From Ophioderma brevispina (Eukaryota; Echinodermata; Ophiuroidea; Amphilepidida; Ophiodermatidae), in NCBI GenBank assembly GCA_023653785.1, contig JAMKCH010010158.1:62001-126000 (forward strand): DNA of 64,000 bases, in the 5' to 3' direction. The translations under genes and the position numbers were made by a program. A model generated the notes under the pieces. It was not told the DNA's origin and searched no databases. It worked only from the letters and a program-made list of their open reading frames with translations. Positions 54,291 to 64,000 of the stretch are shown piece after piece (the stretch's first letter is position 1; each line of letters starts with the position of its first letter).

Positions 54291-54594
54291 TATTAATTCA
54301 GTGACCAGGAAGTGCTTACCTCTGCATACGAGCGGCTTTACTGGATATCAACATGATCATTTGCTAAATATGCAGCCTGATGTACATCTACTGGTCACTG
54401 GTATTTGGAAAAGAATTGTGATGACATTTTAAATATTCATTTCCCCATCAGTGGTGCAACTTTTGCACTTGACATACTCATAGTATTGAAAGGGATAATA
54501 GACAATCATACGGTGACGAAATCCAGCTAATTTTTCCCAGATCTGCGTACCAATGTTCTTATGCAGAAGCGTCTTCTCTCTTTTTTCCCATGGA

Positions 54595-54975
54595 GTACAA
54601 GACATAGACCCACTTGGTGTTAACACAGCAATGTGAACTCGCGCACGGTCTTGATGTACAATAAACCGAATGGAACTGTCTACCTGAACCTCGTCAATCT
54701 CACTACAACTGAAGCATTTAATGAGAAACACGAATTTATCTAATAAACCAACCCTCCCGCATCTAACTAACGTCTAGCCCTCACTAACCTCAACGTTTGA
54801 CCTCTACTGTCAGAGACTGCAGAGTACACTGTCAAGTCAAAGCGATGTTGGTCGTTTTTGATGAGCAGTAATGACACAAACTATCAATATGTTATATCTC
54901 ATCCTCGTTCGCAACATTGGAAAATCGCAGGTGTCTCTCTGGAACTCATCTCTTATAGCTCAAAAACAGACTTCC
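54595..54975. repeat. Dispersed repeat copy B
   Basis: Matches 15690-16330 without that copy's internal insertion: ACAAGACATAGACCCACTTG, GTGAACTCGCGCACGG, CACTACAACTGAAGCATTTA and CCTCGTTCGCAACATTGGAA. Reverse and forward ORFs across it are by-products. Confidence 0.75.
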
Positions 54976-55390
54976 CGCTATTTCGAACACAAAAACCGTT
55001 TTGCTTTCTGGAAAACATCTCCCGACTCACGTTTGTGAACAAGGGGTGGGGTTCAATGGGACCCGCACTTCATTAACCATGTTCCCATATAAAAATTTTT
55101 CAATGAAATTGGTACCACACATGCACGGTCATAATACAATAACAAGCGATAAAATTAGAATCCCACAAAGAAACTAGGGGCAAAACGTTATTTTCAAATT
55201 CGGGGTAAAAGAAACCTAAATTAACACTGCCGCGGTTCGACAAAATATACACGTGGAGTGACAGGTGTTATGACCTCTCGTGGATGTCAAAGGTCAGACA
55301 TACCTTTCAAACACAAATAAAAGAGCCTTGTGCACAAGTGATCTGAACTTTATAATATAACAGATTTAACTAGACATGGTAACAGATCTA

Positions 55391-56643
55391 ATTACAAGAC
55401 GGCCGTATTGGGAATGGATGGTGATCCCCTTAATGACCCCTTGATGTGACTTGATCTTTGACCCCTGTAACTTCACCGATATCTCACAAATGTCATTAAA
55501 TGTATTTTTACTTGTTAACAACTTTACAAGGATCAATATTATTGAGTTTCAACTCAATCCAAGCATGTCAGGGATTTGATCTGTTCACCCCTATAACGTG
55601 ACCCCTGGGTCGGTCATGGATGGGGTCAACTGTACTTATTCTGTATTTATGATGCCAGGAGGATTATCCTGACAAATGTTAGCTCAATAGCTTTTTAACC
55701 TTTGACCTTGACCTTTGGGGTCGCGACTATCATATACCTCTTTTACCATTAATGTTACATCACTGCAGCAATAATGGCCTTTATCTGACTGAGATATAGT
55801 CAATTTAGTCTTATTTTTAACTTATTTTGGCAAAAAATGACCATTTGACCCCCTTAATGACCGTTGACCCCAATATGAAAAAAACCTCATGGACACCGTA
55901 AAAATGCATTGTTCTAGTGTAAATAAAAAAAAATCTATTATGCTTAGTTCTGGAGATAAAAATTCTTTAAGTTATTTAGCTTAAAACTGGAAATGACCTT
56001 AAACGACCTTTGACCCCCCCAAAATAAAAATACCCTGCATACATCAGGTAACTGTAATGCATATCTGATGGTTATGTCACTCTACTATGTTTACATTTTG
56101 AGATAAAAAAATGAATATTTTTCGGGTTTTGACGGGAAGTTCCCCCTTAATGACCTTTGACCCCATGTCGAGCACGTTTGTGAAGGGTCTTTAGCTGCTT
56201 CATATGTATGAGTCACGTGACAATGCAACGTTGCCTATAGCAGATAGTTATTTTTGAAGATTTTTTTAAAATTGTTTCACATTAAGACCGGAAGTTCCCC
56301 CTTAATGACTCCAAATTGACCTCTCGACCCATAACTTTTGTGAAGGGTCCCAAGCTGCTTCACATGCACGAGTCACGTCACCATGCAATGTAATCTGTTG
56401 GCGCTGAAACTTTTTAAAGCAAAATGACACTTTTGACCCCTGTGACCCCTAGATGACCCCGACAGGGGTCAAAGTCGTGTGACATAAATGGGATGACCCA
56501 GTGGTCATTGGGTGGAAGTCTGGTCACAATACGTCAAACCATGCCTGAGCTAGAGGCAATTGAAGTGTTGAAATTGCAGTGTTTGCCAGAAGAAGAAGAA
56601 CGCATCAGCAAAAAACAAGACGGCCTGAGGGCCGTCTTGTAAT
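55391..56643. mobile_element. 1.25-kb inverted-repeat element full of GACCTTTGACCCC repeats
   Basis: ATTACAAGACGGCC (55391-55404) and GGCCGTCTTGTAAT (56630-56643) are perfect 14-bp terminal inverted repeats. The body is a degenerate series of (TTAATGAC)CTTTGACCCC words. Longer units are visible near its end: AGCTGCTTCATATG..GAGTCACGTGAC (about 56190) and AGCTGCTTCACATG..GAGTCACGTCAC (about 56353), spaced about 165 bp. The right terminus also carries a hairpin (11-bp stem, TGAG loop, 56615-56640). No coding sequence. It is probably non-autonomous. Confidence 0.75.
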
Positions 56644-56649
56644 GGTTTT

Positions 56650-57315
56650 TAATCAGAATAGTTTAAGAATTTGGTATGTCCAAAACATAATTACAATAAG
56701 TTTACATGATTTATAAACTAAGATACTTAATATTTCAAGTCCTCTAGTGTTCTGTGTTGCAAGAAGCGTTGCAGTTCAACGATGATATGTCCTCACAGCA
56801 AAGACTCCAAAATGACAGCGCATAAGTTCACATAAATATCCAGCGTATATTCCATGCGAATCTTCTTAGTAACTTTTGTCCAGCAGTTCAAGACGACTGG
56901 TTTTCCCTCGACGACACTAATATTCTGCAATACAATCCAGGTATTCTACCACCATCAGTCTGTCGCTAATGTCCTCATATAGGACCACAAACTGGACTCC
57001 CTTTTTGATTCCAAAACTAAAGCTCTTCTTGCTTAAAAGACGACAGCAGACAATTTAGCTATCAAGCTCCGGCGGCATCCAATATATTATAAATCCTGGC
57101 AATATGTAAAGCCCAAATCTACCATTATTGTAGATTAAATCTAGCTATAACTATACTGTATAGCTTCCTGGTTACTACTACTGGCTTGAGTCCTTCCAGT
57201 GACAAGTATATAACTTCTCACAGCCAGATTCTCCTCTCTAACAATAATCATTACAGCATCGTCATGCATAAACATAATCTTGCACTGACCAATTGGATTT
57301 CACATAAATTACATC
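56650..57315. other. No gene recognised
   Basis: No convincing frame or repeat. It could include the decayed upstream part of the LINE that follows. Confidence 0.35.
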
Positions 57316-57319
57316 ATCT

Positions 57320-58290
57320 GCATTGCATCACCTCACAATTATAACTTTATCTCCGTATGATGCCGGTTGGAAAGAAATTTTGAAAATGTACCTAGACAAG
57401 GTTGGTCGCGATTTACTCTTTCGTGCCAATTTTGACATGTCTAAAATTCATATTACCATTCCACCATTTTATCATCAAGCGGTTACATTATGGAGTAGCA
57501 TTACTCGTATAGAGCCTGAAAGTCCTGTTATGATTCAGAATCAAATGATATGGAATAACAGATTTTATTCTTATAGGTAATACATCGGTATATTATCATA
57601 AGTGGGTAGAAGCTGGTATTTAAAAATTTGTGTTTTGTTGGATGAAAAGGGTCATATTCGCCAATTTCAGGTTACGGGTTTGGCAGCAAATGAATTTCTT
57701 AGGTGGTTTGGGATTATTGACACTATTCCGAGTGCGTGGTTGGCCCAAATAAAAAATAAGCCGGTAATAAATGAGCCCGATAAGCAGATTGGGTGGAAGT
57801 TTGGTGGTAATTTTGTTTGTGGCCCTCGAGTCCTGTAGGTCAAAAGATTTTATGATATATTTGTTAAGAAGAGTAGTGCTGCTCCAGTTAGTAATTTTAA
57901 ACTTAAGCAGGGTTATGGCCTAAATGATCTGCAGTGTAAAAGAATATATTTACTTCCTTTCCAAATTACATTGGATTCTAAGACGCGTTGGCTGCAATAT
58001 CGTATTATTCACGATATCCTTCCCACAAATTTATGGTTATATCGGGCAGGCCTTAGGAATGATGGTGCGTGCTCTTTTTGTGATCAGAGAGGTACTTTAT
58101 TGCACTTGTTCACAGAGTGCAATGTAATAAATCAAATTTGGAAGGATATTACTGAAAAATATGATTTTCTTCCTGAAATTGGGGCGTTTGAAAAGATGTA
58201 TGGTACAAAGGAGGTATATGATAACGATATGTTAGTAAATCAGCTTTTATTAATTGCTAAAAGATGCATTTTCAGTTGTAGTTGTAGGAA
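57320..58290 (+). pseudogene. Tx1/L1-like LINE ORF2 C-terminal region (broken)
   Basis: Reads WKEILKMYLDKVGRDLLFRA and AVTLWSSI (57370-57500), MIWNNRFY (57550), then in shifted frames SVYYHKWVEAGI and LLDEKGHIRQF (57590-57670), then VKRFYDIFVKKSSAAPVSNF, and finally LDSKTRWLQYRIIHDILPTN, ACSFCDQRGTLLHLFTEC (57970-58120). This is the C-terminal domain of Tx1/L1-type ORF2, with the same Cys-Cys..HLF knuckle as the copy at 44.8 kb. It ends near an A20 tract at 58300. Several frameshifts are present. Confidence 0.8.
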
Positions 58291-58295
58291 AAAAT

Positions 58296-58346
58296 TTCCA
58301 AAAAAAAAAAAAAAAAAAAGGGTATCCGCTGACCCCCCCCCCCCAG
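58296..58346. repeat. Poly-A (LINE tail) followed by poly-C
   Basis: A run of about 20 A at 58300-58319 directly follows the LINE ORF2 end and fits an L1-type poly-A tail. A run of C at 58333-58344 follows within a GCTGACCC..CCAGGAC context. Confidence 0.7.
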
Positions 58347-58439
58347 GACTCTACCAAACCAACTTTTTTAGCTTCGCTTTATGGTCCTATAACACTTTTG
58401 AGATGTTAACAAAATAAATTTCCCGGCACTCTGGCGATA

Positions 58440-58695
58440 TTCAAGATGGTGTACAAAATGGCCGCCAAATTAGGCAAAATTAAAGAAAATTGGGTATTTA
58501 ATATTAAAACATGTAATAAATTCATCAAATTAATGTTGGAATATAGCTACCTGGTCATTGGCATTTAAATTCTGGTATTTCAAGTTTTTACCATATCTAA
58601 AAATCCAAGATGGCGCCCAAAATGGCCGCCAAAATAGGCAAAAGTTAAGAAAATCAAGTATTTAATATCAAACAAGTAATAAATTCATAAAATAA
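58440..58695 (+). repeat. Tandem repeat, period 164 bp, AAATGGCCGCCAAA core
   Basis: CAAGATGGTGTACAAAATGG (58442) and CAAGATGGCGCCCAAAATGG (58606) begin two units. Each continues CCGCCAAA..TAGGCAAAA, GTATTTAATAT..AAACA and GTAATAAATTCAT. Identity is high (about 85%), making this the clearest example of the roughly 160-bp GGCGGCCA-type tandem structure in the window. Confidence 0.8.
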
Positions 58696-58699
58696 AAAT

Positions 58700-59715
58700 T
58701 GTTTTAATTAAGTTCATCGAAAGAAAACAATTTATCCGCAGTCTAAAGTTTGCCGCGATTTTGTTTTTATTTTTACTCGCGTCATTGTTCATGTTATTTC
58801 TTCGCGGGGGGCTTTGTCGCCATGTGTATGTTTGTTAGGTTAGGCCAATCCAGGTGATCGCTGTAAGGTCATCGAGTTTTCCCCTTGGGTGCATCGTCAC
58901 AAAGCTATCTGTTTGGTTGCGTGTGGATTGAGGTTCTTTCTTCAAATTAACATCTTCTATTCATAGACTGAGTTTTACCGCAAACAAGAAGATTTGCTTC
59001 TGATTCGGGGTATAGTCCTCAACGCTTTTGCTGATATTATTTGACGGGATAGTCCTGCGTTTTTCTCTCAGTTTTATAAAAGCTGCTGGATTATTTCAAG
59101 TCGCGTTTTGAATAAATATCTTCTCGACGTAAACGAGCTGGTATTATTACCGCAAACAAAAGATTCCTTGATTCGGGTATCTCAAGCTGTTGCTATATTA
59201 TTGTCAAAGAAGGTTAATTTTTTTCAAGCCGTTGGGATTATATAACATTGGGTTTGTTGCTGAATTCGGATGTTAGTGAAATTGACTTTTTAATTACGTA
59301 ACGACGTTGATACATCGAATGGAACAGCGTGATGGCCGGGGTTAGCTGTTGAAGTTTCCTGTAGTTCCAGGCTTGGTATTGTCCATGTCATTATAGGGCC
59401 AGTGGTTCAACCAACAGCAAGGTCGCATCGCGAGCATTCAGCAACAACCTGGAACTCAGTGCGTATGAAAAGGTAATATTTGATCAAGTCCATTAACGTC
59501 AATTTGCCCTCCCCTGCATGGCCTTTAATATGAGCCCATCTCCGTGCGAAGTTGTGACAGGCGAATTTATTGATTTATCAGTATTGTTATCAGGATCAAA
59601 ATCCTAATGTACCAGAAGATGATGCTAGTTGTGGATGAGCAGGTACTTTCGTATGAACAGGCACTAAGTAAGCAATTCACCACATTGGTCATCTGCCTTT
59701 TTTGTTTTCTTTTAA
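58700..59715. other. No gene recognised; local duplication
   Basis: TTACCGCAAACAAGAAGATT at 58975 and TTACCGCAAACAAAAGATTC at about 59147, each followed by a GATTCGGG(G)TAT phrase, indicate a duplication about 172 bp apart. No coding feature is recognised. Confidence 0.45.
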
Positions 59716-59721
59716 TCATGT

Positions 59722-60165
59722 TTATTTGCAAGCCCATCCCCACCGTGTTTCAAGAAATTCTAAATACCTGCAATAATTCTGTTCAGCCTGCATCAAGATG
59801 TATGTCTTGGGGTGGAACTTATGTTCAACATAGTTCAAGGGGATGTCCCGATTTAAAGATTTGAGGTTTTTCATCTTAATAGGTTGTTCTTCGCTCCATA
59901 ACCCCATCTGTAAGTTTTCACCCGAGATTTTCAATCCGTCTGAGGAGAGACTAAAAACGTTGATTTTGTAAGCCCCATTGGGTACTGTGTAATTAATATT
60001 GGTCGGCCAAAATTTGTACTTTTCGCTCATTAAAACATCCATTGGCTCTAAGTTTTCACAGTAAATGTGAATAGTATCTTTCTTCTGATACCAATGTTGC
60101 CATTTCCGGTAAATCTGGGCTTCTGGGACGAGCTAAGTAGCGACAGGCCCATGGACCTTTAAGGC
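59722..60165 (-). pseudogene. Unrecognised coding fragment, paralogue of 3.9-4.2 kb
   Basis: The minus strand reads PEAQIYRKWQHWYQKKDTIH (from about 60132), YCENLEPMDVLMSEKYKFWP, TVPNGAYKINVFSLSSDGLK and LQMGLWSEEQPIKMKNLKSL, open for over 130 codons when the part before the first ATG is included. The 3864-4229 fragment aligns to its second half. Alternating hydrophobic residues and aromatic spacing suggest a beta-rich domain. I do not recognise the family. A TTTTCACAG in the DNA could be a splice site or part of the coding strand. Confidence 0.45.
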
Positions 60166-60169
60166 ATCC

Positions 60170-60635
60170 AGTGAGGTTTTGGGCGCTTGAAGGAGCTTTG
60201 GGCCTTCATTGTATGTATGTCTCCTAATCAATTGTCAGTTCTTTCACCATCAATCAATTAACCAAATTGGGGTTTTGCACAAGGTCCTGGTGGAAGAAGC
60301 TGCAAGAACAAGGGTTTTGTTTCGCCTTGAATAGGGAGGGTGCAAACAAAACTTGCACCTTCGCCTAAATGTGCTGATGCTTAGGGGAGGAGCATGGTGC
60401 AAGCCATAGATTCAAATGCCAGAACTTGGAATTGGGACTCCCTGTCCAATGTTGGTTTTTGTGTTTGTTCTGAGGCTTCTCCATTCAATGGAAAATCTGA
60501 AGTGTGTTTGGCAAATTTCCAGTCAACTTGGCTGCAAGTATTTTGTTAGAAGGGTTCAAGTTTTGTTCAGAATAGTCAATATTTGCGGGCAAGGGTTGAA
60601 AGGGAATTCAGTATTTGTAATAATTTCGGCTTGAC
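60170..60635. other. No gene recognised
   Basis: A 72-codon forward frame (60416-60634) has no recognised domain. It may be the decayed upstream part of the retroelement that follows. Confidence 0.35.
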
Positions 60636-60639
60636 TAGA

Positions 60640-61110
60640 AAGGCGCGTGAAAAAAAAAAAACGGGAAGATTGCAGGTCCCTTTGTTTCGAGACACTTCCA
60701 AGGTTGATGTGTCACCAATAGGCCTCTCTTTTCCAGTGGGTTCCTCTATGAAATGATAATAGATAGGGGGATATGTGCGCAGTCCAGTATAAAATTTTAA
60801 TTTGGCGGTTTCAACTGTCGTGAGTGCAGGGAAAGGTGGTGCACTTATGGCAAAACAGACTTTGAGTCGGCTTTCGGTTATTCGGTTCACCCGTACGATT
60901 TGGTTGTTGGGATACACTACTGGTAATTTTATGTGGTCAAGGCGCTGCCAATGGGAGCGTCGTGTTCACCAGCTCACTTTGAGGGATTATGTACTTTTTG
61001 AATGGGGACAATCAGCGAAGCGGCGCCTCTAGAATCAAGCCACTACATGGATCGTCATCCTTTTGTTCCTACAGATGGGTGGAAAAGGCGTTTGTATTAG
61101 CCTGGGGTGC
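60640..61110 (+). pseudogene. Ngaro/DIRS-like reverse transcriptase fragment (broken)
   Basis: Across two frames the plus strand reads KVDVSPIGLF (60700), AVSTVVSAGKGGALMAK (60800-60855), KTDFESAFGYSVHPYDLVVG (60855-60910), VVKALPMGASCSPAHFEGLC (60938-60995) and SSHYMDRHPFVP (61035-61070). The order and the LPMG..SCSPAHFE wording fit RTs of tyrosine-recombinase retroelements. The catalytic Asp-Asp box, normally of the form HYLDDF, reads HYMDRH here, so the enzyme is dead. The family differs from the DIRS element at 8.3-10.8 kb. Confidence 0.7.
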
Positions 61111-61659
61111 CATACTCCAGATAATAGCTATCATGAGGGCCGTATCATGACATGACGACGGTGATTTTACGAGCTCTCAAAAACTCACCTATAAATCTTT
61201 CATATTTACTATCAAATTCCGGATTTTGAAGTATAAAAAAGCCACTCTACTTCAAACGAATATCTACCTGTGTATTGGTATGTCTACCAACCGAACCGAG
61301 TATCACTCAAGAAGAAGAAATTGGCAGTGAAAGACACCAAAACAACAGCCAGGAATTAGACGTAGGCCGCCGACCCGACTTGTACTGCGGGAAAAAAGGC
61401 CATACGACAGCGACACTGAATTCGAAGACACTGTAAAGGAAACGAGCAAGGATGTTTGTTGCGGAATTTTTGAAATCTCCTAAAGTGTTTCGCAGACTTG
61501 TTAACGCTGTGGCGAATGCAGTAAGTGCTAACTTGCTGAGAAAATACACCTGATGTTTAAAGCAATCTGTCTATCGTCTGTATCCAGACATATCCACAAC
61601 ACAGAAAGAGAGATTTGTGCGAAAAGCGAACTGTCCACATTCAAAAGGAAAAGACAGAC

Positions 61660-62065
61660 TTGAAAACCCTATGATGAACTTAACCAGTACAGTCGCCGTA
61701 ACTTCTGCTCCCTCATGGTGGTTGGCAGATCCATTGATGATGATACTACATCAGTGGCTGTGGACACTATCATTCCAGACTAAGCTGAACCTAACCCACC
61801 ATTTTTGACATAACACATCGTCTGGGGAACCTAACGGGTAGAGAGCGGTGGTACGAAACCCAACCCAGGCCTAATCCTCATGAAGTCATCTCCTACTCAG
61901 AAAGAGCTCAGGTATTCCGATCCAAGAAAACTTAGAATCCCCCTGCTTATCACAGAGAACCTAACTAAAAAGCGGATGGACATCTTCAAGTAGCCCCAGC
62001 ATATGGTTAGGGACAAACATATTCTAGTACTTGACCAAGATGGGAGAATCTGTGCTTACAAATGA
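61660..62065 (+). pseudogene. L1/Tx1-type ORF1 RNA-binding protein fragment (broken)
   Basis: Begins in one frame with YDELNQYSRRNFCSLMVVGR then SIDDDTTSVAVDTII (61667-61780), the junction of coiled coil and RNA-recognition domain in LINE ORF1 proteins. In shifted frames it continues with a HIVWG..-type block (61805-61830), ISYSERAQVFRSKK (61890-61930), ITENLTKKRMDIFK (61950-61992) and VLDQDGRICAYK (62028-62063), the C-terminal domain blocks. At least two frameshifts and a stop. ORF1 proteins bind the element's RNA as a chaperone. Confidence 0.65.
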
Positions 62066-62069
62066 TGGC

Positions 62070-62845
62070 AGGAAGGTAACTGTCAACTCTCTAACAAACC
62101 TTTATAACTTGTATTCCTAATACTTTCAGTTCTCCATTTTTTCGGCAATTGACTTGAACTCAGCAACTCATATTATTAATTTATATGATTACCAAATCAT
62201 AACCCACTAAAATTAAGTTCATTTAGTAGTGCATGGCGTGGTTTAAATGTATTAATTCGGTAATGTTTTTGCCCGTTCTACCTGTATTCACAGGGACGGT
62301 ATAAATACCCATTTTTAACACCAAAGCCACACGCCCATACACGTACACCAAATCCCCACATAACTTTGTCAAGAACATTTTTTTTATAAACAAGCTTTCA
62401 TTGATCAAGCAGACTAAAATCATCCTGTAACGATTGTTAGTATCACCATGACTACGCTCTGATTGTGCTCTTTAATAATGCGTTTTCTGTTCCATCACCT
62501 TCATATGATCCTATTATACAGCCTTTTGGGCAACACCATCAATTGATTTTTGTCTGCTCCATCAATGAGATTTCCTATGCGGTAATCATACAAGAATTGT
62601 ACTCCACATTCCACGTTGTGTCCCTTCAATCATGTTGTTGAGCCGTCTTTGACAAGTTTTATATGGCGCATTATCATCTAAATCGTGGACCACTTGGTTT
62701 CCCTTTTATTGCATTATTAGGGATTATATCATTATGTTTAGTGTATTATGCATTGTACCAGTTTACTCAATTACCATTATTGTGCTTTTGTAAACATTAA
62801 AACTGTCCAAAAGATGGTTTGTTACAGGGCGGGATACAGGAATCT
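62070..62845. other. No gene recognised
   Basis: AT-rich DNA with one reverse frame of 66 codons (62223-62423), not recognised. Confidence 0.4.
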
Positions 62846-62849
62846 CAAC

Positions 62850-63265
62850 TAGGGGGGCGCCCGTCACTATTCGCTTTTAAAAATTTTTCCGGCTCGCTTC
62901 GCTCGCCGGGTAGACCCAATTTGTTTTCAATATGTTCGAAAATTCTGAAGAGCGGGGGGGGGGGGGGGGGGAGGGCCGACGCCAAAATTGTTTCAGGAAC
63001 AAAACATCGCAACAAAGAAGATTACCCCACTGCTCTTCAGAATTTCAAACCGAGTGCAAAAAAAAAATCGTTTGTCTACCCGGCGAGCGGAGCGAGCAGG
63101 AAAATTTACAAAATTGTGTCGCCAAGGGCGCCCACAAAAGGTCATTTCCCTAGATATACAGGGCGCCGGCGCCCTGTGCGGCAATTCTACATCTACAAGG
63201 CGGCCGGCGCCCTTTGGTTTGCAAAAAATAGGGGGCGCCCGCCGGGTGCGCCCCCCCCCCCCTAA
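62850..63265. mobile_element. GC-rich foldback element with nested inverted repeats
   Basis: The outer ends are GGGGGGCGCCCGTC (62852) and GGGTGCGCCCCCCCCCC (63243). Next, GGCTCGCTTCGCTCGCCGGG plus TAGAC (62891-62915) pairs with GTCTACCCGGCGAGCGGAGC plus GAGC (63074-63098). Inside that, AAATTCTGAAGAGC (62940-62953) pairs exactly with GCTCTTCAGAATTT (63032-63045). A G18 run lies in the loop. GGGCGCCGGCGCCC (63160) is itself palindromic. Three long overlapping ORFs here are consequences of base composition. Confidence 0.8.
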
Positions 63266-63269
63266 ATCC

Positions 63270-64000
63270 GCGTATGGGTTAGGAAGACTTACGGTTATAT
63301 AATGACGCATGTAAGTGTGTGGGGTTTGTTGGTTTTGTCGCGGCATGTGGTTCCAAGGGAAATGGCGGAAATCCTGTGCCCATTCTTTTTCTATTGATGG
63401 TTAGATTTTTTTCCCATATTAGTGAGCGGGCTTTTTTTGGTAGTATTGTGGGGGATCTACTCGGTGGTAAGCGCATATTTATTGATTTATTTTGAAATTA
63501 CCACCTTTACATCGTTTGTTTGGCACAACCTAAAGGTTGGTGCAGTCATAACAAAAGAACACAAACGGAACAGTGTGACAGTTTCGACATCATTTTGAAA
63601 TTTACATAAATTATTACGAAAGCTCCAAGCAAGGTATGAGTTACTTTTGCGGAATGATCAATTAGTAATTAATTTGTGCGTTGGCTCATCAAAGCGATCA
63701 GGTTGTTGCCAAGAGTAAAACATGGTTTTGTATTCAAATCACTGGCCAAATACAACATTTTAACAAAAAGTTTTTAATTAATGGTGCATAGACGTGATAT
63801 CAAGCTTTAAATTCTTCAGTATGAATATCATTTAGGCATTGAATGTGAATAGGAATGGGAAATATCCTCATGTCCGTTGTGTTACACAGTGCGCAGAACC
63901 ACCATTAAATGTCCCCGGGAGTAGTTTCTACAATTCAGAAGGGCTAGTGTGTTGGATCTTGCCTTATATTGTTTTCGAAACAAGTTGGGTAAACAGTTTC
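63270..64000. other. No gene recognised
   Basis: No coding, array or element signature was seen in the last 0.7 kb. Confidence 0.4.

Noticed and set aside
56615..56640. Perfect 11-bp stem with TGAG loop as a transcription terminator
   Set aside because: It is the right terminus of an inverted-repeat element in a eukaryotic genome and is not followed by any gene context.
60576..60917. 113-codon reverse-strand frame
   Set aside because: Antisense to the Ngaro-like RT fragment.
62819..63346. Long overlapping frames (up to 148 codons)
   Set aside because: They result from GC-rich inverted repeats and the G18 run; translations are composition-driven.

Overview
The window is eukaryotic, AT-rich, intron- and repeat-dominated DNA. 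No long intact gene, operon, ribosome-binding site or CRISPR array is present. The organism is most likely a marine invertebrate deuterostome, with an echinoderm favoured and a hemichordate or related animal possible. This is an inference from the mix of DIRS/Ngaro-like, Penelope-like, CR1/RTE/Tx1-like elements and short inverted-repeat elements, the frequent TAGGCCTA-type words, the many GACCTTTGACCCC stretches and the AAATGGCGGCCA-type repeats. No marker gene fixes the species.

Host gene evidence is sparse. On the minus strand there is a textbook six-cysteine EGF-like exon with good splice sites (45610-45723). About 18 kb further along the same strand lies the last exon of an F5/8-type (discoidin) domain, ending in a stop codon (27451-27606), with a partial duplicate at 28904-28958. 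Together they suggest one EGF-plus-discoidin secreted gene of the EDIL3/MFGE8 style, with introns packed with transposon debris. Joining them is an inference.

Most other coding-like sequence is dead mobile-element protein. In order: an RTE-like LINE tail (95-605); a DIRS-type retrotransposon (8285-10805, minus) with a 220-bp insertion in its recombinase; a Penelope-like element (16825-17640, minus) back-to-back with a CR1/jockey-like LINE (17690-19037); an internally deleted LINE (29012-29452); a LINE (38858-40320) inside an unnamed widespread gene family (38623-41264); a Tx1-like LINE end (44745-45355); a SWIM zinc-finger gene fragment (46080-46640); a THAP fragment (48670-48795); a Ty3/gypsy pol remnant (49093-49745); a LINE RT fragment (53955-54290); a Tx1-like ORF2 end (57320-58290); a Ngaro/DIRS-like RT (60640-61110); and an L1/Tx1-type ORF1 fragment (61660-62065).

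Non-coding structure is the richest part. It includes a 1.65-kb array of about 70-bp hairpin-forming units (20480-22165); several loci of a tandem repeat with about 155-165-bp period built around a GGCGGCCA core (2.1, 32.2-32.7, 37.5 and 58.4 kb, plus single copies elsewhere); many terminal-inverted-repeat elements, some with readable target duplications (TTAA at 47.3 and 52 kb, 8 bp at 40.4 kb); nested insertions at 44.25-45.4 kb and 24.3-25.3 kb; several long palindromes; and tRNA-derived SINE heads at 23.9 and 52.7 kb.
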